Assembly: GCF_023667495.1 (NCBI RefSeq)
Contig: NZ_JAMOZL010000009.1
Location: 315,725 to 379,724, forward strand
Direction of reading: 5' to 3'
From: Dyadobacter sp. MSC1_007
GTDB taxonomy: Bacteria; Bacteroidota; Bacteroidia; Cytophagales; Spirosomataceae
DNA: 64,000 nucleotides
Both the position numbers and the translations under genes were made by a program. How positions within the stretch are numbered: position 1 is the first letter of the stretch; each line of letters begins with the position of its first letter. Below, piece after piece: positions 8,954 through 17,743 of this stretch. The notes under the pieces are model-generated. The model searched no databases and was not told where the DNA came from. It saw only the letters and a program-made list of their open reading frames with translations.

Positions 8954-9822
8954 ATATAACTGTTAAGGTCGTTCCCGGTAGGGGACTGATTGAAGATATG
9001 CTGCATTTTTGTTGGGCTCGATACGACCGCATTAAAGAACTGCTCGAGATCAATTATGGTCTCGGTGCCAAAGACATTTCTGGTAACCACTTTGGATCCA
9101 CTAGGGCCAGGTTGTGAATATAGAACACTGTTGCTGTCATCGTCAATGTCAGCAACAGTGTCAAATGACAGATACTGCGCGACTGTTTCCAGCTCAGTTT
9201 GTATGGCTACCTTGTTTTCATTTAAGATGATGACGGTATCGATAATATTTTCCAGGTCACGTACCTGGTGCGTCGCCATGACCATAATCTTTTCATCGTT
9301 TAGCGCAGAGAGTACCAACTTTCTGAATTGTATTTTGGACGGAATATCCAACCCGTTAGTGGGCTCATCCATCAGAAGCACTTTAGTATTGCAAGCCAGG
9401 GCGAAAGCGATGAGCACTTTCTTCCTTTGGCCATAGGACATTTTATCCAGTCTCTCACTGGATGAGACATTAAGATTCGTAATTCCCTCAAAAAATTCGC
9501 TTGGGTCATAATTCGGATATAGCTGGCCGAACCGCTCTGAAAACTTCTTTACAGTTGACGATGGCAGGTAGGGCTCATCCGGGATATAAAATACATTCTG
9601 CAAAAATTCAGCTTGCCTGCTTGACGGTTTAAAGCCCATTACGTTTATTTCTCCTTGATCGGGAAAAAGCAACCCAGCGATGTTTCGAAGCAAACTGGAT
9701 TTACCTTCCCCGTTTTTACCTAAGAGGCCGTATATCCGCCCAGGAGATAAATGCAAATTCAAATTATCAAACAACGTCTTTTGCCTTTGATAGGCAAAGC
9801 GAACTTGGTCGAACGTTATCAT
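8950..9822 (-). CDS. ABC transporter ATP-binding protein
   Basis: ATPase of about 290 residues. I placed the start at 9822 (MITFDQVRFAYQ), which is where the family begins. The frame is open further upstream, but that stretch is basic and not conserved. It shows Walker A GLLGKNGEGKSS, an ABC signature MSYGQRKK (variant of LSGGQ), Walker B VLLMDEPTNGLD and the switch histidine in MATHQVRDLE. After about residue 220 comes an extra C-terminal domain of some 70 residues. First gene of the operon with the permease and GntR regulator. Confidence 0.92.
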   Translation of the reverse strand: MITFDQVRFAYQRQKTLFDNLNLHLSPGRIYGLLGKNGEGKSSLLRNIAGLLFPDQGEINVMGFKPSSRQAEFLQNVFYIPDEPYLPSSTVKKFSERFGQLYPNYDPSEFFEGITNLNVSSSERLDKMSYGQRKKVLIAFALACNTKVLLMDEPTNGLDIPSKIQFRKLVLSALNDEKIMVMATHQVRDLENIIDTVIILNENKVAIQTELETVAQYLSFDTVADIDDDSNSVLYSQPGPSGSKVVTRNVFGTETIIDLEQFFNAVVSSPTKMQHIFNQSPTGNDLNSYI

Positions 9823-10341
9823 ATTTTGCGATCTAGTGTTGTAGATATCTATAACACTATAAGGCCTGAGGTTTTGTAACCTACTGTTCTTTGAAAACTT
9901 TTTTACTGATTGCAGTTGTCGGGGCGCCAATCCGTAGCACCTGCAAGATTGAAGGAGTTATAAATTTTGTCTATTTAAAGTAGCTGTATTAATATCCGGT
10001 CGTATTTCTGTACTCCCCACCTACTTTCCTAAACTGGTCGTTTTTATACTGTGAATTTTAGAATTGTTTTGCACTGTTTTAACAGAGATATTTTGCACAG
10101 ACTGGTTCATTTCAAACCGTTGTTTAGCGGACATACTTACAACCGTTTGCTTACGTTTACGGCTTTCTCGACAAGGGTCAGTTTAAGGTGCCTATTAGTA
10201 ATTCTATTATATATTTTGACCTATTTTTGGTGGCCAAGAGGGTATTTATATCGTGGCATAAGTAACTGTTAACGACTCATTTTGTGAAATTCACAACCAA
10301 TAAAGAGCAAAAAGAAGAAAGCAGTGGCAAGAAGCACTTGA
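9823..10341. other. Intergenic region upstream of the ABC operon
   Basis: A+T-rich stretch with no supported gene. It must hold the promoter of the minus-strand ABC operon. I could not identify a clear -33/-7 pair. A short plus-strand frame at 10051-10272 has no protein-like composition. Confidence 0.35.
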
Positions 10342-10578
10342 TTAATTACTTTGCAAACTCTTGACCGGATTAACCTTGGCAGCTTTCGCGCTTTGGAAGC
10401 TAATTGTAAGCAGAGTAATAACCAGGGATACCACGCTTGCGCTTACAAATATCCACCAATGCAGCTCCGTACGGTAGCTATAATGCTGTAACCAGCCACT
10501 TAAAAAGTACCAAGCCATGGGGGTCGCAACTAGACAGGCGATAATGACCAGACTGGAGAATTCAGAGCCATTGACCAC
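10342..10578 (-). pseudogene. FtsX/MacB-type permease, C-terminal scrap
   Basis: About 75 codons match the last two membrane helices and the end of an FtsX-type permease: FSSLVIIACLVATPMAWYFL, SYRTELHWWIF, then ITISFQSAKAAKVNPVKSL. The rest of the gene is absent; a stop and unrelated sequence lie just upstream of 10565. It is a second, different member of the family seen at 6122-7630, since the sequences differ at many positions. Confidence 0.8.
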
Positions 10579-10972
10579 TACATTTCGGGAATTACGGCCA
10601 TATCATTTCGGTCGGAATTGACCAGCTTAAATAATTGAATGATAGCAACGTTACTTGAGACACACAAGCATCTGTTGATGGTCAACCTGCCATGGAATCG
10701 GGTGGTCAAGCTATCCGAATTCTCCACTTTAGCGTTCAATTCAGCTTGACTAGCTAATGCTGCCTAGTCCGTAAACTAATAAACCCTGGTTTTCGGGTAA
10801 AATATAACCCTTTCTGTTTATCTTGATATTGGTATTAGCCTCACTTAGCCGTGCAGTTAGTACAGCATATCGGCTATTTGCCTGTCCTGCTCCTTACGCC
10901 ACGGATGAAAATCCGCGTTGACCTGAATGCACTTTTCTTGAAGTATTACCATTCTTTCAAAACGGTGGAACC
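10579..10972. other. Intergenic region, no gene seen
   Basis: No frame over about 40 codons with protein-like composition. It contains the leader of the secreted protein gene at 10973. No clear promoter match was found. Confidence 0.35.
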
Positions 10973-12619
10973 ATGAAATATTTGACTTTACTATTACTTA
11001 TTCTATCGGTTACGTGCGCCTTCGCAGGAATTTTTGATAACAAAATAGCAATCGAAGGAGAGCCTTTCGTTTACAGTGTCCTCAATGGAAGATATTCCTT
11101 TTATGAAACAGGGCCTGATCGTTATACCGAATTTCGTGCAGATCGCACATACGGAGAATACTTGTCCCCAAAAAAGATCAAATGGAACGTATCAAGTGGC
11201 CGGTGGGAACTCAAGACATACAGAAACATAGGTGGCGCCATTTCCGAACAAGTTATGGCGATTTCCCGACAGGCAAGCCGGTTGCTTGCCGAGTCTGGCG
11301 TCACCTACAAATTTCCTCCTCTCACCGGCTGGACTTGTTCCCCTGCGCCAAATCCGTTAACCGCCTACATTCCAATCCAACTTACAAGTATCAGAAGTGA
11401 TAAATATCAATATTGGGATGATCCTGCTACTTGGTCTACCGGGTCGGTACCTCGTAAATATGACGATGTGATTATCAATGGCTTTGTCCTCATAAGGGTG
11501 AATGGTTATTGCCATCAGCTTTTTGTTGGAAGGGACTTTCTGCTCCGCTCCGAAGGGGCTGTGACGCTCAATGTGCTAGGCGATTTGGAGATTGTTCCGT
11601 GGGGGCGATTGAGCGTTCATGGCATTCGTTTCTGCGGAATGTCCCGCCAGTCCCTTAAGGCAATCGCAGGGGGCGATCTCGTTTACAACCGCACCAATTT
11701 TGAAAATGTGACTGTCGACAATCCCGCCGGGGTGGAATTACACCCGGGCAGTTCGTTTCATTTTGAAGAAAGGAGCGGTCCGGCGGAATGCACTTTCAGG
11801 TTTGTGAAGGGAAACTTGTTTGCGAGATCCTATTCGATGGTCTTCGTTGAAAGAATTATGGGGGCCAGTAATATAAATTTTTTTGTTTTAGAGGATAGCC
11901 CAACCTTGTTAAGTATTTCGGATACGCGCCCGGATTTCAGTAGAACGTTTCCGGTAGGACCTGCCCAACACCTGTATACGCCGGTTACACTAACCAGTAC
12001 TGAATCACCCTTCATGGGCGGCCGCGTTTCGGTTGGCGTTAGCCGGGTGGCTGACAGCGGGACCACGCCTGGAAAGGTCAACGTTGAATATCACTTGCCT
12101 GCCGGGCGATGGAACGTTTCGCTTGGTTGGGAGCCGGCGGCTGAGTCATCGGGCTATGTTGCGGGCCTACCTGTTCAAATGCGGATGTGGCGTGGGGCAT
12201 GGGAGCCTGTCGGCGGAGCCGAAATTCCCTGGGGAGTATACCGGGACGGTCGTTATCTCTATTCTATTTATGAACCGGCAATTGTTTTGGACGCTGGAAC
12301 TAGGTTTGGTTTGTTCCAGACAGCGACCAAAGCGAAAATATCAGCATTGACGGCCGATGATAAATCCTCTCAGTTCAAGTCGACAAAACCATTTCCCAAT
12401 CCGGCCGGTAAAGAGGGATTCAGGGTTTGGATTCCGAATGGAAAATCGGCAAAAATGTCCCTCACAGATATGATGGGGATAAATGTCGGGATGAATTCTA
12501 CCGGCGAGGCAGACGGTATGATCCTGATAAAACCGTCCGGACAACTTCAAAAAGGTACCTACATTCTCAACATCGAGCATGCAGGCCAGCGGGAGACACA
12601 CAGGATTTATTTCCATTAG
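10973..12619 (+). CDS. Secreted protein with G8-like region and T9SS sorting tail
   Basis: Protein of 548 residues. The signal peptide (LTLLLLILSVTCAFA) is cleaved before GIFDNK. Around residues 140-165 is the pattern YQYWDDPATWSTGSVP then DDVIING, similar to the start of G8/parallel-beta modules found in large exported Bacteroidota proteins, followed by beta-rich sequence. The last 80 residues look like a type A C-terminal T9SS sorting domain: FPNPAGKEGFRVWIPNG, LTDMMG, then LQKGTYILNIEHAG and a closing RIYFH. That predicts export across the outer membrane and attachment to the cell surface. No catalytic motif is seen, and the gene is not in an operon. Confidence 0.8.
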   Translation: MKYLTLLLLILSVTCAFAGIFDNKIAIEGEPFVYSVLNGRYSFYETGPDRYTEFRADRTYGEYLSPKKIKWNVSSGRWELKTYRNIGGAISEQVMAISRQASRLLAESGVTYKFPPLTGWTCSPAPNPLTAYIPIQLTSIRSDKYQYWDDPATWSTGSVPRKYDDVIINGFVLIRVNGYCHQLFVGRDFLLRSEGAVTLNVLGDLEIVPWGRLSVHGIRFCGMSRQSLKAIAGGDLVYNRTNFENVTVDNPAGVELHPGSSFHFEERSGPAECTFRFVKGNLFARSYSMVFVERIMGASNINFFVLEDSPTLLSISDTRPDFSRTFPVGPAQHLYTPVTLTSTESPFMGGRVSVGVSRVADSGTTPGKVNVEYHLPAGRWNVSLGWEPAAESSGYVAGLPVQMRMWRGAWEPVGGAEIPWGVYRDGRYLYSIYEPAIVLDAGTRFGLFQTATKAKISALTADDKSSQFKSTKPFPNPAGKEGFRVWIPNGKSAKMSLTDMMGINVGMNSTGEADGMILIKPSGQLQKGTYILNIEHAGQRETHRIYFH

Positions 12620-13100
12620 ATTGAAAGGTTAAAGCGGTAGACGAAGCCAAATGATGATCTATGGGCAGCCTAGGCCCAGATACCGAGCCTTTTTACTTCG
12701 ATAAGACCCTGGGAATGGCGATGAGAGGTTGCCGTTTCTATGGAAAGTTAGAAACGGCAACGTTTCGTTGCTATAAGTCTCTGATAGTTTGTTTTGCAGC
12801 GATTACTGCCGATTTTGGTTTTCGGCATACAGGTTGGTAATCTGCTTTTAATTTGACAGAACTCGATAAGAAGGCCTGGGATTTTCTAACGAATATTGCA
12901 GTTGGTGATAACCGCTGAGCAGTCGATATGTCGATGAGATTCAGAGTGGTGGCTGGCGAAGTGTCCATATTGCCGGATCCAAGCTGCCATTAAAAGACGG
13001 TGAGATAATTTTGGACTAGGTTTTTATATAGGGTTTACCCGCCGTCAAAGAATATGGCAGACCGAAGAGAATGCAACGCGCAATATCAAGACAAAGTCCG
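12620..13100. other. Intergenic region with a perfect hairpin
   Basis: No supported gene. The main feature is the 13-base inverted repeat listed at 12728-12761. A minus-strand frame at 12771-12968 has no recognisable content. Confidence 0.4.
12728..12761. repeat. Perfect 13-bp inverted repeat (possible terminator)
   Basis: GTTGCCGTTTCTA (12728-12740) is exactly complementary to TAGAAACGGCAAC (12749-12761), with an 8-base loop. It lies 108 bases after the stop of the secreted protein gene. The following bases (GTTTCGTTGC) are not a real T-run, so termination is possible but not certain. It could also be an mRNA-stabilising hairpin or an arm of a small mobile repeat. Confidence 0.55.
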
Positions 13101-13485
13101 ATGAAAATTACAAACCTGGTTGGACTATATTCTGTTCTTCCCCAGGACGAGAAACAGATTGTGAATATGTTACGGCAAATCGTTGTCCAACCCCTTCCTG
13201 ATTACTTCGAAGAGAAGATATCTTATAACGTTTCATTTTTTTTATGGCCATAAGGCATCTGTATAATCTGGCCGTCAACTGGCCCCAGGGGAGGCATTAA
13301 ACAGGGGGGGAGGTTTTTGGTTGTGGTCACAGATTGACTGACGGCAATGGCTATCTTTCGCGCGGGACAAACAAGCAGGTTTTTACAAGATCTACCATAC
13401 CCCTGAGGAAATCGATGAAAATCCGATAAAAGAGCTTTTGAAGCAAGCCGTCATGTTGGATGGAAGCTTCAAAAAAACCTCGTAG
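13101..13485 (+). pseudogene. DUF1801 family protein, broken by several lesions
   Basis: The first 45 codons (VGLYSVLPQDEKQIVNMLRQ, then EEKISYNVSFF) match the start of DUF1801/YdhG-like proteins, and 13380-13485 gives the matching end in another frame (NKQAGFYKIYHTPEEIDENP, LLKQAVMLDGSFKKTS). In between there are two in-frame stops and a G-run of eight near 13304. The intact family has about 120-140 residues, which fits the span. The order of both ends is kept, so this is point and indel decay rather than a rearrangement. Confidence 0.7.
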
Positions 13486-13624
13486 GGTGTTGATATCAAA
13501 AGGCTCCAAAGTGGTCTACCAGTGGATCAACGGCTCGACTAACATTAGGATTGACATGGATTAGTTCTAATCCGGTGAGTAATTTCCCCGGTGGGGGATT
13601 CTGAGCGGTAACTCGTTCTCTGAC

Positions 13625-14131
13625 TTATACTGTTGCGATATATTTGGCGCTTATTAGCAGAAATAACGTCCTATCGGCTCGGGCTTGCTCATAATTCTCT
13701 TTTATGAGCTGTTTTATCCTATCATTTTTTAATTTAACAGCGACCATTTCAAGGATTTGAAACGAGGCCATTTGAATGCTTTCGATATTTTGAAGATAAA
13801 ACAGGATCGACAGGTCCCTTAATTCAGGATTTCCACCGTGAATTTTGATGTCATTGAATGCGTTTTCCAAAAGGCCTTTCAGACCATTGCAGTCTGCGTC
13901 CGAGATTTCCGCTGCCATAATTCGATAAACTTCGTCCATCCTGCTAATCTGCTCCTTCACATCTTCAACAGTGTCATTGATCGCCTCCCTAAGGTCGGAG
14001 AAGTGTGCATTGTCCATTAATTCAGGCAATTCAGACCGCAGTAAGGTTTTTGCCGTGTAAATCTTGTTGAGGTGATCAAAGAAGAACTTCTCGATATCAT
14101 CCCTGCTTACGTCGATTTCAGTTGGTAGCAT
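13625..14131 (-). CDS. DUF892 (YciE/YciF-type) ferritin-like protein
   Basis: All-helical protein of 168 residues matching DUF892, a ferritin-fold family tied to general stress responses: DDIEKFFFDHLNKIYTAKTL at the N-terminus, the central EQISRMDEVYRIM, CNGLKGLLENA, and a terminal ISAKYIATV. It starts 9 bases after the response-regulator stop, so the two form an operon. Family members are often co-regulated with sigma-factor or phosphorelay stress genes, which fits this partner. The metal-binding acidic residues cannot be confirmed by eye. Confidence 0.82.
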   Translation of the reverse strand: MLPTEIDVSRDDIEKFFFDHLNKIYTAKTLLRSELPELMDNAHFSDLREAINDTVEDVKEQISRMDEVYRIMAAEISDADCNGLKGLLENAFNDIKIHGGNPELRDLSILFYLQNIESIQMASFQILEMVAVKLKNDRIKQLIKENYEQARADRTLFLLISAKYIATV

Positions 14132-14140
14132 AGCTGATGT

Positions 14141-14503
14141 TTATAAAAGATATTTATTTACATGGGACAGTAGTACTGCTAAATCATATGGTTTAGTCAG
14201 GTACATATCAGCATGGCTTTTTCGGGCAAGTTCTGGTAGGTTATGCTCACCAGAACATAGAATTATGGGAAGCTTTTCGAAGTCTGGATGTGTTTTTAAC
14301 TCCTTACATAAATCTACTCCGGACTTGGAAGAGCCCGCTATTCTTACGTCCAGCAATATCAGGTCTGGGTGCAAGACATTAATATAATCTGTGTCCAGCA
14401 GATTCGGAGAAAATACGACTTCATATCCCGAATCGCGAAAAACAATCCTCAAAAGTTCTAATAGGTCGTGGTCGTCCTCAATGATCAGTACTCGTTTTTT
14501 CAC
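14141..14503 (-). CDS. Single-domain response regulator
   Basis: Receiver domain only, 120 residues. It has the acidic pocket VLIIEDDHD, the phospho-acceptor Asp in LILLDVRI, the Ser/Thr switch in ILCSGEH and the Lys of YLTKPYD. There is no output domain, so it acts by protein contact or passes on phosphate in a relay. It is the first gene of a pair with the DUF892 protein. No histidine kinase is close by. Confidence 0.92.
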   Translation of the reverse strand: MKKRVLIIEDDHDLLELLRIVFRDSGYEVVFSPNLLDTDYINVLHPDLILLDVRIAGSSKSGVDLCKELKTHPDFEKLPIILCSGEHNLPELARKSHADMYLTKPYDLAVLLSHVNKYLL

Positions 14504-14981
14504 CGATATCGGATTTGCAGGTTTTTTCAGGATGGAGCAAATTCTATGCCAGAAATACCCGTTCGTCTATTTTGTGAAATTTCTGTTGTTAGTAACTCAT
14601 TTCCGGGTAATTGTGTCTGCTGAGGCCTTGAATTGGTAGTAATCCTGTATTCTTTTATAGATTTGAATATCGGATATCTAACTAATCGATTGCGAATATA
14701 TCATAATTGTGTATGTTAGCAGTCAAAGGCCGGTTAGACAGAAAAAGAAGGGTAGGGGAGCTTATCAACGCTATCCGCACTTCCGGTATGACAGAAAGAA
14801 TCATCGTGCGGGAAAGTACAAAGGATATCCGCGTTGCGTCTGCGCTTGTAATGCAGATTACGGGGCACGTAGTTAAGGCGCAGGAGAGGCTCTGGGTGGT
14901 TCGTCAAGACAAAAATGCGACCTTTCCAAGATCATTAAGATCGAGTCCCACGCGCGTCCCAAAAAGCTAATCCTGGACTAG
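14504..14981. other. Region between response regulator and zeta-toxin remnant
   Basis: It holds the promoter region of the minus-strand response regulator. From about 14707 to 14980 there is plus-strand sequence that reads like decayed coding DNA, possibly the partner gene of the zeta toxin. The frame closest to the toxin ends in KCDLSKIIKIESHARPKK and stops directly before the toxin start. I could not assign a family. Confidence 0.3.
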
Positions 14982-15787
14982 ATGAGCCTCCGCATGCGTG
15001 TTTTTGCCGGACCAAACGGGTCTGGCAATAGTACATTATTTCCTCAATATGTCAGGCCAATGTCAATGGGTATCCATTGGATTTTGGTATTTACGTCAAT
15101 GCCGACGATATTGCCCGGGCACTTCGAAATGGCGATTTTAATTTCGCAGAATATCAGGTTTCGGCAGCCAAGCAGGAATAATCAATCTGGCCACGGATTC
15201 CGGACTTTTGCTGCCGCCATTTACACGAGAAGATTTCAATGCATGTTTCGAGCTGGCCGATGGCGTTGTTACCCTGACCCATGCCGCCGTCGGCGAGCGC
15301 CTCGCTCAGATTCTGGCAGATGTTCCTAGGAAAAAATTGGTATCAGCCAAGAAAAAGTTTTCCTTTGAAACGGTATTCTCACACCCGTCAAAACTGGAAA
15401 TAATGCGAGAGACGTAGTCGCAAGGGTACAAGGTATACCTCTACTTTGCTTCAACCGAATCCCCCGAAATCAACATTTTCCATGTCGCTATTCGGGTTAA
15501 ACAGGATGGTCATAATGTACCGAAGATAAAATCAGGTCGAGGTAGTACCGGCCTTTGAACCTATTTACGAAGCTACCCAAATTACTCATCAGTCTTTCTT
15601 TTTCGACAACTCCACCGATGTAGGTGCCAATGAGCAATTTGCCTCATTTGCACAGTTCAAAGTATTAGATGGCAAAAAGGTTTGGAGTGATGAATCTCTT
15701 GATGGAGAGGCAGTAACTGAATGGTTCACCGAGTACTATTATAATAGAATACCCGCTTCGGGTCAGCAGAACAATAGTGCCAGGTGA
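14982..15787 (+). pseudogene. Zeta-toxin family kinase, decayed
   Basis: The pieces follow the order of a zeta-toxin-like P-loop protein through three frames. RVFAGPNGSGNST is the Walker A region with the essential Lys replaced by Asn. Next come DFGIYVNADDIARALRNGDF, then FELADGVVTLTHAAVGERLA and KKKFSFETVFSHPSKLEIM in a shifted frame, then an in-frame stop, GYKVYLYFASTESPEINIF, a second shift, and YEATQITHQSFFFDNSTD to the end WFTEYY. At least two frameshifts and two stops are needed to break it. Intact relatives have about 200 residues. An intact member of the same superfamily lies at 41005-41670. Confidence 0.85.
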
Positions 15788-16051
15788 GATCCTTGAAATA
15801 ATCTAGAACCGTATCACCGTCGGGAAATAAATCCTTTGGTTGGGAATATTCAGCTCGTTGAACGCTTATTCGAGCAAAAATTGATCATCGAGATCATCCT
15901 CGATGCTAATGATAACGCCGTCTTTGTTATGGAAAAACTGATCGGTTAACAGAAGACTGACCGCCGTAACCTGGCTCGGCCGATATTATAAACCTCACAG
16001 TTAAATTCTTGTCTAAAAACGCATTGGAAAAGATTCCTGAAAGTTTTTGTT

Positions 16052-16069
16052 TAATTGTTCAAACAATTA
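16052..16069. promoter_or_regulatory. 18-bp palindrome, operator candidate
   Basis: TAATTGTT-CA-AACAATTA is fully symmetric around two central bases, the size and spacing expected for a dimeric repressor such as a TetR-type protein. It lies about 335 bases before the first gene of the nine-gene operon. No regulator gene is adjacent, so the link to the operon is only by position. Confidence 0.35.
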
Positions 16070-16330
16070 GTTAACGGATATTTTTTACCGAAATATTCAT
16101 ATAATTTGCCGATATTCTATTTCAAACTAATTCTACGACAACAGTAGTTCACTGTTTGAATTAACACTACTTTACATCAAGCAACCTGATTGTGGTCGAT
16201 TGGCCTGGGCAGGCCAGCTTAGGTTTTTGGAGGTTTATTTATGCGATTAAACAGCACAAAATATTTGTTGCGTGCTGATTTAATAGACTGAAACGGCATG
16301 CGGAAAGTTAAAAATGTATTTGATTTTCCC

Positions 16331-16361
16331 TTGCAACCTGTCTTGTAGATACATAAGTTTT
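16331..16361 (+). promoter_or_regulatory. Candidate Bacteroidota promoter for the oxidoreductase operon
   Basis: TTG at 16331-16333 and TAAGTTTT at 16354-16361 are 20 bases apart. The Bacteroidota primary sigma consensus is TTG (-33) and TAnnTTTG (-7), so the -7 box differs at one position. It would give a leader of roughly 35 bases before the ATG at 16405. Confidence 0.35.
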
Positions 16362-16404
16362 ATAGCATCTGAAATTGATAAGATACTTGTAAATGACCTG
16401 AACT

Positions 16405-17406
16405 ATGGCCTCCGAATCGGAAATTAAACGTGTACTTGATTTGCTGACGATTGCGCCAAGAGGGCGCGTTGAGTCTTTGGGCGTGAAGGCAAGAGGGCAT
16501 ACCGAATCTCTTCGGAGTGTGACTAGGTCCGATAATATCGTAGCGCTGGGAATCAGCGAGAAAATTTCCAATAACCACGGCACCGGAGAGCTGGCACTGA
16601 CATTCTATGTTGAAGAAAAGATTCCATTATCCGAGCTACGTGCGGGTACGGCGGTTCCGGCCATGATACCCAATGCATTGGCCAGGAATGATGGCGTACT
16701 CACCGACGTGGTGGTGATCGGAAAATTGAGGCCTGAAATTAATGTAACCAGAAAGGTTATTCAGCCAGGAAACAGCATCGGGCATGTCGACGTTTCAGCT
16801 GGCACGTTCGGAGCAGTGGTAACTGATGGCAAAAGTAACTTTTTGTTGAGTAACAGCCATGTACTGGCCAATAGCGGGCTTGGAAAGAAGGGTGATGTAA
16901 TTGTGTATCCCGGCGTTCTCGACGGCGGAGTAAGCCCGGCGGACCTGGTTGCAAAACTGCATGCCTTTAAAAAATTTACCGTTGGCGGAGCTTTTGTGAA
17001 CCGTACTGATTGTGCGATCGTGAAGCCCACTGGCGATAGACTTCTCGATCTGACGGCGGAGATTAAAGGTCTAGGCTTGCCTAAGGGCGTTATTCAGGCC
17101 GAGCGTGGAATGAAATTAGTAAAGGTCGGCCGTACTACCGGCAAGACGGAAGGAGAGGTCAGAGACGTTCACTTCCGGTTCGTTCTGGATTATGACGGCG
17201 TTGGCGAAGTAGGCTTCGTAGATCAGGTTTTTTGCACCAGGTATTCGAAGCCGGGAGATTCCGGGGCACTCGTCTTAGATAAGCAGTCGGGCAAAGCCAT
17301 GGGGCTACATTTTGCAGGTGCGGATGGCGGCAGTGTTTTCAATCCAATCGAGCAGGTTTTATCCGACCTTAAAGTAACCCTGGTTACTCATGGACGACAA
17401 GTATGA
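16405..17406 (+). CDS. Trypsin-fold serine protease (S1/Nal1-like), cytosolic
   Basis: Protein of 333 residues without signal peptide. A chymotrypsin-fold triad can be read: His152 in LLSNSHVLAN, Asp202 in NRTDCAIV, Ser286 in KPGDSGALV. Gly-rich barrel strands (TFGAVVTDG, GRTTGKTEG) match S1-family domains of the plant Nal1/bacterial group. Residues 1-105 form a separate N-terminal region (NIVALGISEKISN, LTFYVEEKIP) that resembles the 80-residue protein encoded next door. First gene of a nine-gene plus-strand run with gaps of 23-77 bases. In that setting it may process or regulate a pathway protein; this is an inference, and the targets are unknown. Confidence 0.8.
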   Translation: MASESEIKRVLDLLTIAPRGRVESLGVKARGHTESLRSVTRSDNIVALGISEKISNNHGTGELALTFYVEEKIPLSELRAGTAVPAMIPNALARNDGVLTDVVVIGKLRPEINVTRKVIQPGNSIGHVDVSAGTFGAVVTDGKSNFLLSNSHVLANSGLGKKGDVIVYPGVLDGGVSPADLVAKLHAFKKFTVGGAFVNRTDCAIVKPTGDRLLDLTAEIKGLGLPKGVIQAERGMKLVKVGRTTGKTEGEVRDVHFRFVLDYDGVGEVGFVDQVFCTRYSKPGDSGALVLDKQSGKAMGLHFAGADGGSVFNPIEQVLSDLKVTLVTHGRQV

Positions 17407-17457
17407 GGCCTGTGTTTAGATTAGAGTAACTGATTCCCATATATAAAGCACAGCGAG

Positions 17458-17700
17458 ATGATCAGTGAAAAAGATGCTAATCTGGCCAGGGAGCAACATT
17501 CCGAGCAGTTGCAGGAACTCGGTGTGCATGCGATTGCGGTTGATGAAATTAGCTACAAAGGTGAAAAGACATTTGCCGTGATCGCATTTGTTGAAAAACC
17601 TTTGGACAATATCCCCAAATTCATCACGGTCCAAAAAGGTGAACAGACGCTGGATGTTCCGTTAAAGTTTAAAATAGCAACAAAATTCAAACCCGAATAA
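17458..17700 (+). CDS. Small protein resembling the protease N-terminal region
   Basis: 80 residues, soluble, with no signal. The middle (HAIAVDEISYKGEKTFAVIA, FVEKPLDNIP) has the same pattern as residues about 44-75 of the protease just upstream: an alternating strand, charged turn, then F-V-E-K/E and a proline-containing segment followed by VPLKFKI. By eye this suggests a free-standing copy of the protease's N-terminal domain, perhaps an inhibitor or chaperone-like propeptide. I do not recognise a named family. It lies 51 bases after the protease and 43 before the dehydrogenase small subunit. Confidence 0.65.
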   Translation: MISEKDANLAREQHSEQLQELGVHAIAVDEISYKGEKTFAVIAFVEKPLDNIPKFITVQKGEQTLDVPLKFKIATKFKPE

Positions 17701-17743
17701 AGCACCCTCTCGATAAGTGTAGTTACAATTAATCACCACCATA

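Larger units (their letters stand above)
15788..16404. other. Intergenic region upstream of the oxidoreductase operon
   Basis: 617 bases with no supported gene. It contains a near-perfect palindrome (16052-16069) and a candidate promoter (16331-16361), both listed separately. A short open stretch near 15850-15950 (LVERLFEQKLIIEII) may be more decayed coding DNA. Confidence 0.4.
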
